NCBI GenBank assembly: GCA_937922235.1 | Contig: CAKZVC010000052.1 | Span: forward strand, 1 to 64,000 | Length of the DNA: 64,000 nucleotides | Source: an uncultured Acidimicrobiales bacterium | Lineage (GTDB): Bacteria; Actinomycetota; Acidimicrobiia; Acidimicrobiales; SHLQ01 | Direction of reading: 5' to 3' | Translations under genes and position numbers: made by a program | In this document: positions 56,208 to 64,000 of the stretch, in pieces | Position numbering within the stretch: position 1 is the stretch's first letter | How the letters are laid out: each line of letters opens with the position of its first letter | Notes under the pieces: generated by a model | Database searches by the model: none | Told to the model about the DNA's origin: nothing | What the model saw: the letters and a program-made list of their open reading frames with translations, nothing else

Positions 56208-57457
56208 GATCTGGCCTCCACAGCCATGTCCACGGAAAGCACGCCGTGGACGAAGTTCGAAGGGACCCGGACGGGTTCGCCGAGCCTTGTGAGGTGCATC
56301 TTTCTCGCGGCCATCTCTTCGAGCAAGACGGCCACTTCGAGTCGGGCAAGGAACGCGCCGAGGCACGTGTGTGGTCCGCCGCCGCCGAACGAGAAGTGCG
56401 GGTTCTCGGTGCGGCCAACGTCGAACGTGTGCGGGTTGGCAAAGACTCGCTCATCGTGGTTTGCCGAGGCGTACCACATCACGACTTTCTCGCCCGCGTC
56501 GAGGTGGGTACCTCCGAGTTCGACCGGGGCGGTCGTTGTCCGGCGCATGTGCAGCACCGGCGTCGACCAGCGCAAGATCTCTTCTGTCGCCGTTTCCACC
56601 ATGGCCGAGTCGTCGAGCACCCGCTGCCATTGTTCGGGGTGGTCAGCAAGCGCTATCGCCCCATGAGACAACCCGGTGCGGGTGGTCTCGTTGCCGGCAA
56701 AGACGAGCAGGTGAAACAGATTGCGATATTCACTTCCGCTCAACCGGTCGCCATCGTCGGCTTCGGCCTGAACCAGCGAGGTCACCAGGTCGTCCTGCGG
56801 GTCGGCTCGGCGAAGGTCGCCGATCTTCTCGCCGTACTCAAAGAGTGCGTGACTCGCTGGACTGTTGAAGGGCAGCAGCCGCAGCGGCGTTGTGTTTCCG
56901 AACGCATCGGGCGGGATCGACTGGGTGTCTCCGGTGCCTTCAACTAGAAAGTTCGACAGCTCAACGAGGTAGCCAGCATCTTCGACCGGAACCCCGAGCA
57001 TCGTGAGGATGACCCGAATCGGCAGTGGCGCCGCAACCTCAGCAACAAAGTCGCCCTCCCCCTTTGCTACGTAGGCGTCGAGGAGTTCGACCGTGATATC
57101 GCGAACGGTGCTCTCCCAGCGCCGGATGTTCTTTGGTGTGAAGGCTCGAGCAACCAATCGTCGCAACCGTGTGTGGTCCGGAGCATCGCTGTCGATCAAC
57201 GACCGGCGGGCCTCGATCGCGTCTGCTTCCAAGTCCCACAAGTTGGTCATACCCACCGCGGACGAAAACGTCTTGCCGTCCTTCGAGACCGTCTTGACGT
57301 CGGCGTGGCGGCTGACGACCCAGAAGCCACCGTCGTGATAGTCATGCCACATCAACCCATCAGCGTTGCGAATCTCGGCAAACCGCTCGTGCGGAATGCC
57401 GTCGAGGTACAGCGATGGGTCGGTGATGTTGGGCGTCGGTGTTGTTGTTGTCGACAT
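56204..57457 (-). CDS. Cytochrome P450
   Basis: LVFAGNETTRTGLSHGAIALADHPEQW, FSFGGGGPHTCLGAFLARLEV. Confidence 0.96.
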   Translation of the reverse strand: MSTTTTPTPNITDPSLYLDGIPHERFAEIRNADGLMWHDYHDGGFWVVSRHADVKTVSKDGKTFSSAVGMTNLWDLEADAIEARRSLIDSDAPDHTRLRRLVARAFTPKNIRRWESTVRDITVELLDAYVAKGEGDFVAEVAAPLPIRVILTMLGVPVEDAGYLVELSNFLVEGTGDTQSIPPDAFGNTTPLRLLPFNSPASHALFEYGEKIGDLRRADPQDDLVTSLVQAEADDGDRLSGSEYRNLFHLLVFAGNETTRTGLSHGAIALADHPEQWQRVLDDSAMVETATEEILRWSTPVLHMRRTTTAPVELGGTHLDAGEKVVMWYASANHDERVFANPHTFDVGRTENPHFSFGGGGPHTCLGAFLARLEVAVLLEEMAARKMHLTRLGEPVRVPSNFVHGVLSVDMAVEARS

Positions 57458-57462
57458 GGCGT

Positions 57463-58815
57463 TTAGCAGTGCTCGATGAAGCGCTCGCGCTCCCAGTCGT
57501 TGACGTCGTCGGGGTCTGGGTTGTTCTCCGCTGCCAGCGGCAGCTCAGCTTGAGCGATCGACACGTAGCTGCGGCTAAAGGTGTCGCCGAGCCGACTCGC
57601 CAGCTCTGATCCTTCGAAGGCGGCAATCGCTCCGGGCAGATCAGTAGGCAGTGCGGTGCAGTCTCCTGGGTTCCCGTACATATCGCCCGACCCCATTGCG
57701 CCGGGGTCAAGATTGCGCTCGATGCCGTCAGTTCCTGCGGCGAGGATGCCGGCAATGATGAGGTACGGGTTCGCGTCAGCACCAGCCGACCGGAACTCGA
57801 CCCGATTCGCACTCGATCCGCTCTCGGCAATGCATCGTGCGAGCACCGTGCGATTGTCGAGACCCCAGCACACGTGAGTTGGGGCGAAGGTGTACGGGCG
57901 AATGCGCTTTGGACCGTTCGATGTTGGGGCGCCGAGCAGCGTCATTGCCTCGGCATGCTCGAGCAGACCACCCATCCACGCACGCATGACGTCGTTCGGT
58001 TCACCCTCGCTGCAATCACCAAAGGCGTTCTTGCCGTCGGCGCTGGTCAGGCTGGTGTGCACGTGCATACCCGATCCCGACTGCTCGGCCCATGGCTTCG
58101 GCATGAAGGTTGCCTTGTAGCCGTGCTGCATGGCCACCTGTTTGACGATCGACTTGAACAGGACCGTGTTGTCGGCAGCCGTCATAGCGTCGGCTGGACC
58201 AGCGTTGATCTCGAATTGGCCAGCGCCATACTCGGCATTTGAGCCTTCGACCTCGATACCGGCGCCGAGCAGCGCTGAACGCATGTCGGCGAGCACTGCC
58301 TCAAACTCCATGCCGTCGGTGAGCGAGCTGTACTGGATGTGCGCCTGAACCGGAGTCCAGTCGGGGTTACACAAGAAGAACTCCAACTCGGTTGCGACAA
58401 CGGGCTCGAGGCCAGCGGCCCGACACCGTTCGATTTGGGCTGCGAGGACTGATCGTGGGGCGAGTGGATGCGGATCGCCGTGCTCGTTCACTGCATCGGC
58501 AAACACCAAGCCGTACCCCGGTCGGTGGCTAAAGATGCGGCCGGTCGAATTGTCCGGGACCAGGTGCGCATCGAGGTATCCGGTGTCCATGTTGACGAAC
58601 TCGTTGTCGGGAAGGTCGTTCTGCATATCGAAGACGAACATGGCGTCCGCGATGTTCGCCCCGCTCTCGAATGTGTTCTCAAGGAACCGCTTTGCGGGAA
58701 CGCGTTTGCCTCGCAGATGCCCCTGCGTGTCTGGCACGGCGACCTCGACGGTATGGATGTCAGCCTCAGCGGCGGCGGCTCGGAAGCTCTCGATCGAATC
58801 TGAGATTCCACTCAT
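57463..58815 (-). CDS. Glutamine synthetase family protein (second gamma-glutamyl-amine ligase candidate)
   Basis: VPDTQGHLRGKRVPAKRFLENTFE, FMPKPWAEQSGSGMHVHTSLTSADGKNAF, GPKRIRPYTFAPTHVCWGLDNRTVLARCIAESGSSANRVEFRSAGADANPYLIIAGILAAG. Confidence 0.92.
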   Translation of the reverse strand: MSGISDSIESFRAAAAEADIHTVEVAVPDTQGHLRGKRVPAKRFLENTFESGANIADAMFVFDMQNDLPDNEFVNMDTGYLDAHLVPDNSTGRIFSHRPGYGLVFADAVNEHGDPHPLAPRSVLAAQIERCRAAGLEPVVATELEFFLCNPDWTPVQAHIQYSSLTDGMEFEAVLADMRSALLGAGIEVEGSNAEYGAGQFEINAGPADAMTAADNTVLFKSIVKQVAMQHGYKATFMPKPWAEQSGSGMHVHTSLTSADGKNAFGDCSEGEPNDVMRAWMGGLLEHAEAMTLLGAPTSNGPKRIRPYTFAPTHVCWGLDNRTVLARCIAESGSSANRVEFRSAGADANPYLIIAGILAAGTDGIERNLDPGAMGSGDMYGNPGDCTALPTDLPGAIAAFEGSELASRLGDTFSRSYVSIAQAELPLAAENNPDPDDVNDWERERFIEHC

Positions 58816-58901
58816 TGGACGTTCCCCTTGTTCTTTCGTGTTTCTGTAGTGCAGGTTTGCGGTTGCGGATTTGTGGTTACTGTCTTGCTGCCGTCTGGCA
58901 G

Positions 58902-59873
58902 TTACGTGCTTGCGATATCAAGAACGATGCGTCCGCGAAGATCTCCCGAACGTAGGCGATCGTGCGCGGACTGTGCCTCGGTAAGGGCCATGACTTCTAC
59001 TGGTTGCACCAGCGTTGGTTCGCTGCGGGCAAGATCGAGCATGTCGTCCATCTGTGAACGGCTGCCCCACACGCTGTTGACGAAGCGGGCCTCGAGCGGA
59101 ACCGCACCAAAGCCAAACGGAATTGAACCTCCGGCCAAGCCGACAACGCTGACCGTGCCGAGTTTCGCGACCGATCCGGCAGCGGCCTGCAGCGTTGCTT
59201 CGGCTCCGATGAAGTCAATGATCAGGTCGAATCGTGCACCGTCGGCAAGTTCACCAACGCCGTCGTGGGCGCCGATCTCGACCGCGGTCTTTTGCTTTGC
59301 CTCCGACAGATCGAGCGCCGTGACATGCGCGTCGGTCAGGAGGCGCAGGTACCGAATTGCGAACTGTCCCAGACCACCAGCGCCGATCACGAGCGCACGA
59401 GCATCAGCCCCACGCTCTCGCAGCCGGTCGATTCCTTGCAGCACTGCCCGATAGGCCGTGAGCCCACCACACGCCAACGGCGCCGCGGCATACGGGTCGA
59501 GCCCATCGAGCGGGGCGAGGTAGCGAGCATCGGGCACATACATTTGCTCGGCGTAGCCGCCATCGGTAAACAGTCCGGCCTCCGTCGAGTCCGAGCAGAT
59601 CATCTCATTGTGTTCCGAGCACTCAGTACAGTTCAAGCAGCCCCATGGGGCATACAACATCACCGGTCCAAGCTCGTCGTGAACACCCGTGACCTCGTGC
59701 CCGAGGATGATCGGTTCCCCCGTGCCGAAGTCGCCATCGACCACGTGAATGTCGGAGTGGCAGACACCGCATGCAGTCACATCGAGGACGAGACCCGACC
59801 CCGCCTCGGGTGCCGGGTGATCGTCGACCACTCGCAGCGGGGTGTTGGGGGCGTCAAGAAGAACAGCGCGCAT
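58902..59873 (-). CDS. Zinc-dependent alcohol dehydrogenase (MDR superfamily)
   Basis: VTACGVCHSDIHVVDGDFGTGEPIILGHEVTGV, WGCLNCTECSEHNEMIC, ALVIGAGGLGQFAIRYLRLL. Confidence 0.94.
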   Translation of the reverse strand: MRAVLLDAPNTPLRVVDDHPAPEAGSGLVLDVTACGVCHSDIHVVDGDFGTGEPIILGHEVTGVHDELGPVMLYAPWGCLNCTECSEHNEMICSDSTEAGLFTDGGYAEQMYVPDARYLAPLDGLDPYAAAPLACGGLTAYRAVLQGIDRLRERGADARALVIGAGGLGQFAIRYLRLLTDAHVTALDLSEAKQKTAVEIGAHDGVGELADGARFDLIIDFIGAEATLQAAAGSVAKLGTVSVVGLAGGSIPFGFGAVPLEARFVNSVWGSRSQMDDMLDLARSEPTLVQPVEVMALTEAQSAHDRLRSGDLRGRIVLDIAST

Positions 59874-59881
59874 CAGAACTC

Positions 59882-61051
59882 CTAGTAGCTCTTGGGCAGG
59901 TCGAGGCACTTCTGGCCAACGAACGCGAGGATGAGATTGTTGTTAATGGGTGCCACTTGGTAGAGCCGGGTCTCGCGGAGCTTGCGCTCGATGTCGTACT
60001 CGGTGGCGAACCCGAAACCACCGTGGGTGTCCATTGCTGCGTTGCCTGCCGCCCATGAGGCTTCGCTCGCAAGCAACTTCGCCATATTTGCCTCAACCCC
60101 ATGGGCTTCACCCATGTCGTAGAGGTCAGCGGCTTTCCATCGCATGAGGTCGGCGGCTTCGATCTGGATGTGTGCCTTCGCCAGCGGAAATTGCACACCC
60201 TGGTTCTGCCCGATCGGTCGGTCGAATACGACGCGCTCTCGTGCGTACTGGGATGCCCGTTCGATGAAGAACCGCCCATCGCCAATGCACTCGGATGCAA
60301 TCAGGATCCGCTCGGCGTTCATGCCACCAAGAATGTGGCGGAAGCCTTGGCCTTCAGTTCCAATGAGTGAGCTCGCCGGGATCTCGACGTTGTCGAAGAA
60401 CACTTCGGTCGTGCTGTGGTTCATCATGGTGTCGATTGGGTTGATCGTGAGACCATCGACAAGCGATCCGTCGTCGTTGCGCATCTCGATGAGGAACACC
60501 GACAAACCGTCGAGTCGGTTCTCCACCTCGTCGACCGGTGTTGTTCGAGCCAACAGCACCATGAGGTCGGAGTATTCGGCTCGGCTCGTCCAGATCTTCT
60601 GACCATTCACCCGATAGACATCGCCGTCACGTTCGGCCCGCGTCCGGATCGCCGTTGTGTTCGAACCGGCGGTTGGCTCGGTCACACCGAACGCCTGAAG
60701 CCGCTTCCGGCCGTCGGCGACCATTGGAAGGTAGTGCTGCTTCTGCTCTTCACTGCCGTGGCGAAGCACGGTGCCCATGACGTACATCTGGGCGTGACAT
60801 GCGCTGGGGTTGCCACCGCTAGCGGAGATCTCTTCGAGAATGACCGAGGCTCCGCCGAGGCTGAGGCCTCCCCCGCCGTACTCCTCGGGGATGAGCGCGC
60901 CGAGCCATCCTTGCGTGGTGAGCTCGCGGACGAACTCTTCGGGATACGTCGAAGGCTCGAGTGAGCGCCAGTATTCGTTGCCGTACTTGTCGCAAAGTCG
61001 ACGAACCTCAGCTCGAATTACATCGTGCTGCTCGTCAGTTCTGTCGATCAC
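59882..61051 (-). CDS. Acyl-CoA dehydrogenase family protein
   Basis: GALIPEEYGGGGLSLGGASVILEEISASGGNPSACHAQMY, FGVTEPTAGSNTTAIRTRAERDGDVYRVNGQKIWTS, DTHGGFGFATEYDIERKLRE. Confidence 0.95.
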   Translation of the reverse strand: MIDRTDEQHDVIRAEVRRLCDKYGNEYWRSLEPSTYPEEFVRELTTQGWLGALIPEEYGGGGLSLGGASVILEEISASGGNPSACHAQMYVMGTVLRHGSEEQKQHYLPMVADGRKRLQAFGVTEPTAGSNTTAIRTRAERDGDVYRVNGQKIWTSRAEYSDLMVLLARTTPVDEVENRLDGLSVFLIEMRNDDGSLVDGLTINPIDTMMNHSTTEVFFDNVEIPASSLIGTEGQGFRHILGGMNAERILIASECIGDGRFFIERASQYARERVVFDRPIGQNQGVQFPLAKAHIQIEAADLMRWKAADLYDMGEAHGVEANMAKLLASEASWAAGNAAMDTHGGFGFATEYDIERKLRETRLYQVAPINNNLILAFVGQKCLDLPKSY

Positions 61052-61698
61052 TCGGCGTCCTCCCAGAATCCGGTTGCTTCGAGCGCATTAGCCGCGGCCA
61101 CACCGGCCTCGTGCAGGTGCGTCTCCATGGCCACTCGTGCGGCCACGGCATCTCGTGCCTCGATCGCATCGAGGATCTGCTGATGGCCTGCCACGGCGTC
61201 GTCTTTCCAGCCGGCGGTCCGTTCGAAGAACCCTGCGGGAATTGAGCGTTCAAGATGACGGAGAAGCCAGCGGGTTCGTCGTGGTGCGGCTGTGTTGACC
61301 AGTTCGTGGAACTCGTTGTTGAGCTTCGAGCCGTCTTCGTTGCTTGCCGCGATGAACTGCGCGTGGATCGAGGCCAGCTTTGTGCGTTGGGCGCCATCGA
61401 AGTTCTCGGCCGCCATTGCGGCCACTCGCCCAGCAACCAGCCCGAAGAGTTCATAGTGATCGATGACATCGTCACGCGAAATACGGGCGACGAAGGCGCC
61501 GCGCCGCGGTGTGATGTCGAGCAAGCCTTCTTGCCCTAGGACGACGAGCGCCTCGCGAATAGGCGAGCGACTGACATCGAGGTCTTCGGCGATCTGTTCC
61601 TGGTCGATCTTTTGCCCGGGCTTCATCTCGCCACGAAGGATCTGCCCACGAAGGTGCGCCACGATCTCGTCGGCCAACCCGCCTCGCCGGATGCTCAT
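61048..61698 (-). CDS. GntR family transcriptional regulator (FCD domain)
   Basis: GGLADEIVAHLRGQILRGEMKPGQKIDQEQIAEDLDVSRSPIREALVVLGQEGLLDITPRRGAFVA; FHELVNTAAPRRTRWLLRHL. Confidence 0.95.
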   Translation of the reverse strand: MSIRRGGLADEIVAHLRGQILRGEMKPGQKIDQEQIAEDLDVSRSPIREALVVLGQEGLLDITPRRGAFVARISRDDVIDHYELFGLVAGRVAAMAAENFDGAQRTKLASIHAQFIAASNEDGSKLNNEFHELVNTAAPRRTRWLLRHLERSIPAGFFERTAGWKDDAVAGHQQILDAIEARDAVAARVAMETHLHEAGVAAANALEATGFWEDAE

Positions 61699-63554
61699 GT
61701 GATTGCCGCCGATCCGAGGTATGCGGCCTGGACATAGGGGTTGGCCTGCACCTCTTCGGGCGTGCCGTCAGCAATGACCTCGCCCTGGTCGAACACATAG
61801 ATGCGATCGGAGATGCCAGTAATGAAGCCCAGGTCGTGGTCGATGACGATGACACCAGCGCCAACAGTCGCCGCCATGTGTCGGACCTGCTCGATCATCG
61901 TGATCGATTCGCTGTCGCTCATACCGCTGGTCGGTTCATCGAGCAGCATGAACGACGGCGCCATCGCTGCTGCCCGAGCCAGCTCGAGACGGCGGGAGTT
62001 TCCGTAGTCGAGCTCGCGAGCTCGGCGGTCTCGATGGTCCCACAAGCCAGCTTCGAGCATGAGGGAGTCGACGTCGCGAACCGCTCGCCCGGCGCGGTGT
62101 TCGCTTGCAACCAGCGATGCGACCTCGATGTTCTCGCGCACGGTGAGGGCCCCGAAGAGGCGAAGGTTCTGGAACGTTCGAACAAGGCCGCTGCGGGAGA
62201 GGTCGAACGAGGCTTTGCCGCTGAGGTTCTCCTCGTCGATCGAAAAGACGCCCGACTGCGGTTCAACCATGCCGGTGATCACGTTGACGAAGGTCGTCTT
62301 GCCGGCACCATTTGGGCCGATGATTCCGACGATCTCGCCACCATTAGCAGTTATGCCGGCGTCGGTGAGCGCTTTGAAGCCGCCGAACGACACGTTGATA
62401 CCCGACGCAACGAACGCCGTTTCGGAAACCGAATCGAGCTCGGTGAGGCGTTCGGGTTCGACCTCATCGCCACGACCGACGGTCTTGTACAACCACTGGT
62501 CGAATTCCCAGTCCTCAAGGATGCCAGTCGGGCGCCAGATCATGAACGCCACCATCGCCAGCCCGAGCACGACGCTATTGAGGTTCTCGCGGAACACCCA
62601 GTCGAGTGGGGCGCCATCAAGCCCGATGCCAAAGACTTCGAAGCCGTCCTGTCCGAGGCGACGGGCGAGCTCGCGGGCGGCGGTCATGACGGCGACACCA
62701 AGCACCGCTCCCGTCACCGAGTTGCGGCCGCCAACGATGAGCATGACGAGCGTGAGCATGGCGTAGTCGAAGAAGAACCGGTCGGGCAGGATCGATCCGA
62801 TCTGCCACACCCGAAGCGACGACCCGCCCGAGACAACAACAACCGAAAGCAACAGAGCGACCATTTGCTGAACGAGCGGATTCACGCCCATTGCTCGGGC
62901 CGCAAGGTTGTCTTCGCGAGCAGCAACCGCCAGCTTCCCGCTGCGCGACTGCCCATACAGACGGGCAACAAGCATCGCGGCGAAGAGGAGGCCAAGAATT
63001 GGCAGGCGACCCTTGAGTGACTCGCCGATGCCGAACGAGATTCCACCTCGGTTACCGCCGGTCAGCTCGGGCCAGCTCTTGGCGACCTCGTGAGTCACAA
63101 ACAGCAGCGCAAGGGTGATGACCGTCGCAGCCACCGAGCCCGACTGTGCTCCTGATCGGGCCAACCCAATGCCGACGATGACCGCAAAGACGACGGTAAC
63201 CGCGACCGCTATGAGGATCGCAACCGTCGGGCTGACCTGGGTGTCGGTCAGACCGAATGGCGCGGTTGGGATGCGCTTCAACTTCTCTTCGGGAGAGATT
63301 GCGTAGACCGCAAACACATAGCCGGCAATAGCACCGAACCCGATGTGACCGAACGACAAGATGCCGGTGTTGCCGATGTAGATCTGGATGCCGATCACGA
63401 TGATCGCATCGATCAGCATCGTGGTGACGAGCCGTTCGGCTGAACCGTTACCGAGGATCGTCTGGTACAGCAGCCCCCCGCCGAACAGCACGAGGAACAG
63501 GACGATCGAGCCAACGATGGGAAAGGCGATATCGCGACGGGCGTTCGGGAACAT
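61695..63554 (-). CDS. Branched-chain amino-acid-type ABC transporter: LivM permease fused to LivG ATPase
   Basis: N-terminal permease ILSFGHIGFGAIAGYVFAVYAI...LMLIVGGRNSVTGAVLG; C-terminal ATPase IIGPNGAGKTTFVNVITGM, SRRLELARAAAMAPSFMLLDEPTSGMSDSE. Confidence 0.93.
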   Translation of the reverse strand: MFPNARRDIAFPIVGSIVLFLVLFGGGLLYQTILGNGSAERLVTTMLIDAIIVIGIQIYIGNTGILSFGHIGFGAIAGYVFAVYAISPEEKLKRIPTAPFGLTDTQVSPTVAILIAVAVTVVFAVIVGIGLARSGAQSGSVAATVITLALLFVTHEVAKSWPELTGGNRGGISFGIGESLKGRLPILGLLFAAMLVARLYGQSRSGKLAVAAREDNLAARAMGVNPLVQQMVALLLSVVVVSGGSSLRVWQIGSILPDRFFFDYAMLTLVMLIVGGRNSVTGAVLGVAVMTAARELARRLGQDGFEVFGIGLDGAPLDWVFRENLNSVVLGLAMVAFMIWRPTGILEDWEFDQWLYKTVGRGDEVEPERLTELDSVSETAFVASGINVSFGGFKALTDAGITANGGEIVGIIGPNGAGKTTFVNVITGMVEPQSGVFSIDEENLSGKASFDLSRSGLVRTFQNLRLFGALTVRENIEVASLVASEHRAGRAVRDVDSLMLEAGLWDHRDRRARELDYGNSRRLELARAAAMAPSFMLLDEPTSGMSDSESITMIEQVRHMAATVGAGVIVIDHDLGFITGISDRIYVFDQGEVIADGTPEEVQANPYVQAAYLGSAAIT

Positions 63555-64000
63555 CAGACGCGCTCCACCTGCGGAACGGAGAGCAAGCCGCCCGGGCGGA
63601 AGATAAACAACAAGGCGATCATGACGAACACAAAGCCGGTCGTTAGGTTCTGAATGCCGACAGGGAGCCACGAGCGCAACAGCACTTCGGCGAGTCCGAG
63701 CACCAGGCCGCCAAGTACGGCGCCTCGGAGACTTCCAAGGCCCCCGATCAGCGCCGCAAGGACGCCCTGAAGCATCGGGTTGATGCCGGCGGTTGGCGTG
63801 ACTTGGCCTTCACGCATAATCCAAAAGACGCCAGCAATGCCAGCGAGCAAGCCCGACAGTGCAAAGGCGCCACGAATGACAGAGTCGGAGTTCACGCCCA
63901 TAAGCCGGGCGGTATCGAAGTCGGCAGCGGCGGCGCGGAGCGCCAGTCCAAACATGGTGCGCTGCAGCAGCCAGGTTGTTGCGGCGAGCACAACGGCGGT
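63554..64000 (-). CDS. Branched-chain amino-acid-type ABC transporter permease (LivH), N-terminus cut by window edge
   Basis: TMFGLALRAAAADFDTARLMGVNSDSVIRGAFALSGLLAGIAGVFW; ALIGGLGSLRGAVLGGLVLGLAEVLL; 1-nt ATGA-type junction with downstream fusion gene. Confidence 0.93.
   Translation of the reverse strand, partial: TAVVLAATTWLLQRTMFGLALRAAAADFDTARLMGVNSDSVIRGAFALSGLLAGIAGVFWIMREGQVTPTAGINPMLQGVLAALIGGLGSLRGAVLGGLVLGLAEVLLRSWLPVGIQNLTTGFVFVMIALLFIFRPGGLLSVPQVERV

Noticed and set aside
55335-56666. 443-aa plus-strand ORF opposite aminotransferase/P450
   Set aside because: Shadow ORF spanning two convincing minus-strand genes.
61836-63020. 394-aa plus-strand ORF opposite LivM-LivG
   Set aside because: Shadow ORF with no domain; the fusion protein has Walker and permease motifs.

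Overview
High-GC, densely coded bacterial window, probably actinobacterial and Acidimicrobiia-like (inference from F420/LLM-type oxidoreductases, a TIGR03086-type protein, HelD, and gene style). I see no rRNA, tRNA, CRISPR array or intact transposon. Left part (0-23 kb): housekeeping and surface genes, including a fasciclin fragment, sulfatase, two ECF sigma factors, MsrB, HAD phosphatase, a VPGUxT-type thioredoxin/MsrA-like protein next to a MarR gene, two RTX beta-roll proteins (one fused to a glycine-betaine-type solute-binding domain) around a DUF222-like HNH protein, acyl-CoA synthetase, a Cas4/AddB-like Fe-S PD-(D/E)XK nuclease with a coiled-coil partner, and a HelD-like helicase. Right part (23-64 kb): a large catabolic region. 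It holds an hpa-like meta-cleavage cluster (HpaE/HpaG/HpaD-like plus P450 and an acetoacetate-decarboxylase-like protein), a SoxR-controlled Rieske fusion protein, a NicX-like dihydroxypyridine dioxygenase operon with a PaaX regulator, two glutamine-synthetase-like gamma-glutamylation candidates, two more P450s, a 3Fe-4S-type ferredoxin, a class III aminotransferase, ALDH, and a Liv-type ABC transporter with a LivM-LivG fusion. Main discoveries: (i) a 15-mer GTTTGGTACCGAACG operator-like site repeated three times and a related perfect palindrome TACTTTGGATCCAAAGTA, next to two paralogous MarR genes and catabolic genes; (ii) a MerR/SoxR-type promoter with a 19-bp spacer in front of the Rieske fusion; (iii) a family of GGGACAGTCCC-core intergenic palindromes and a diverged ~130-160 bp dispersed repeat. 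All calls are by eye; no database search was run.
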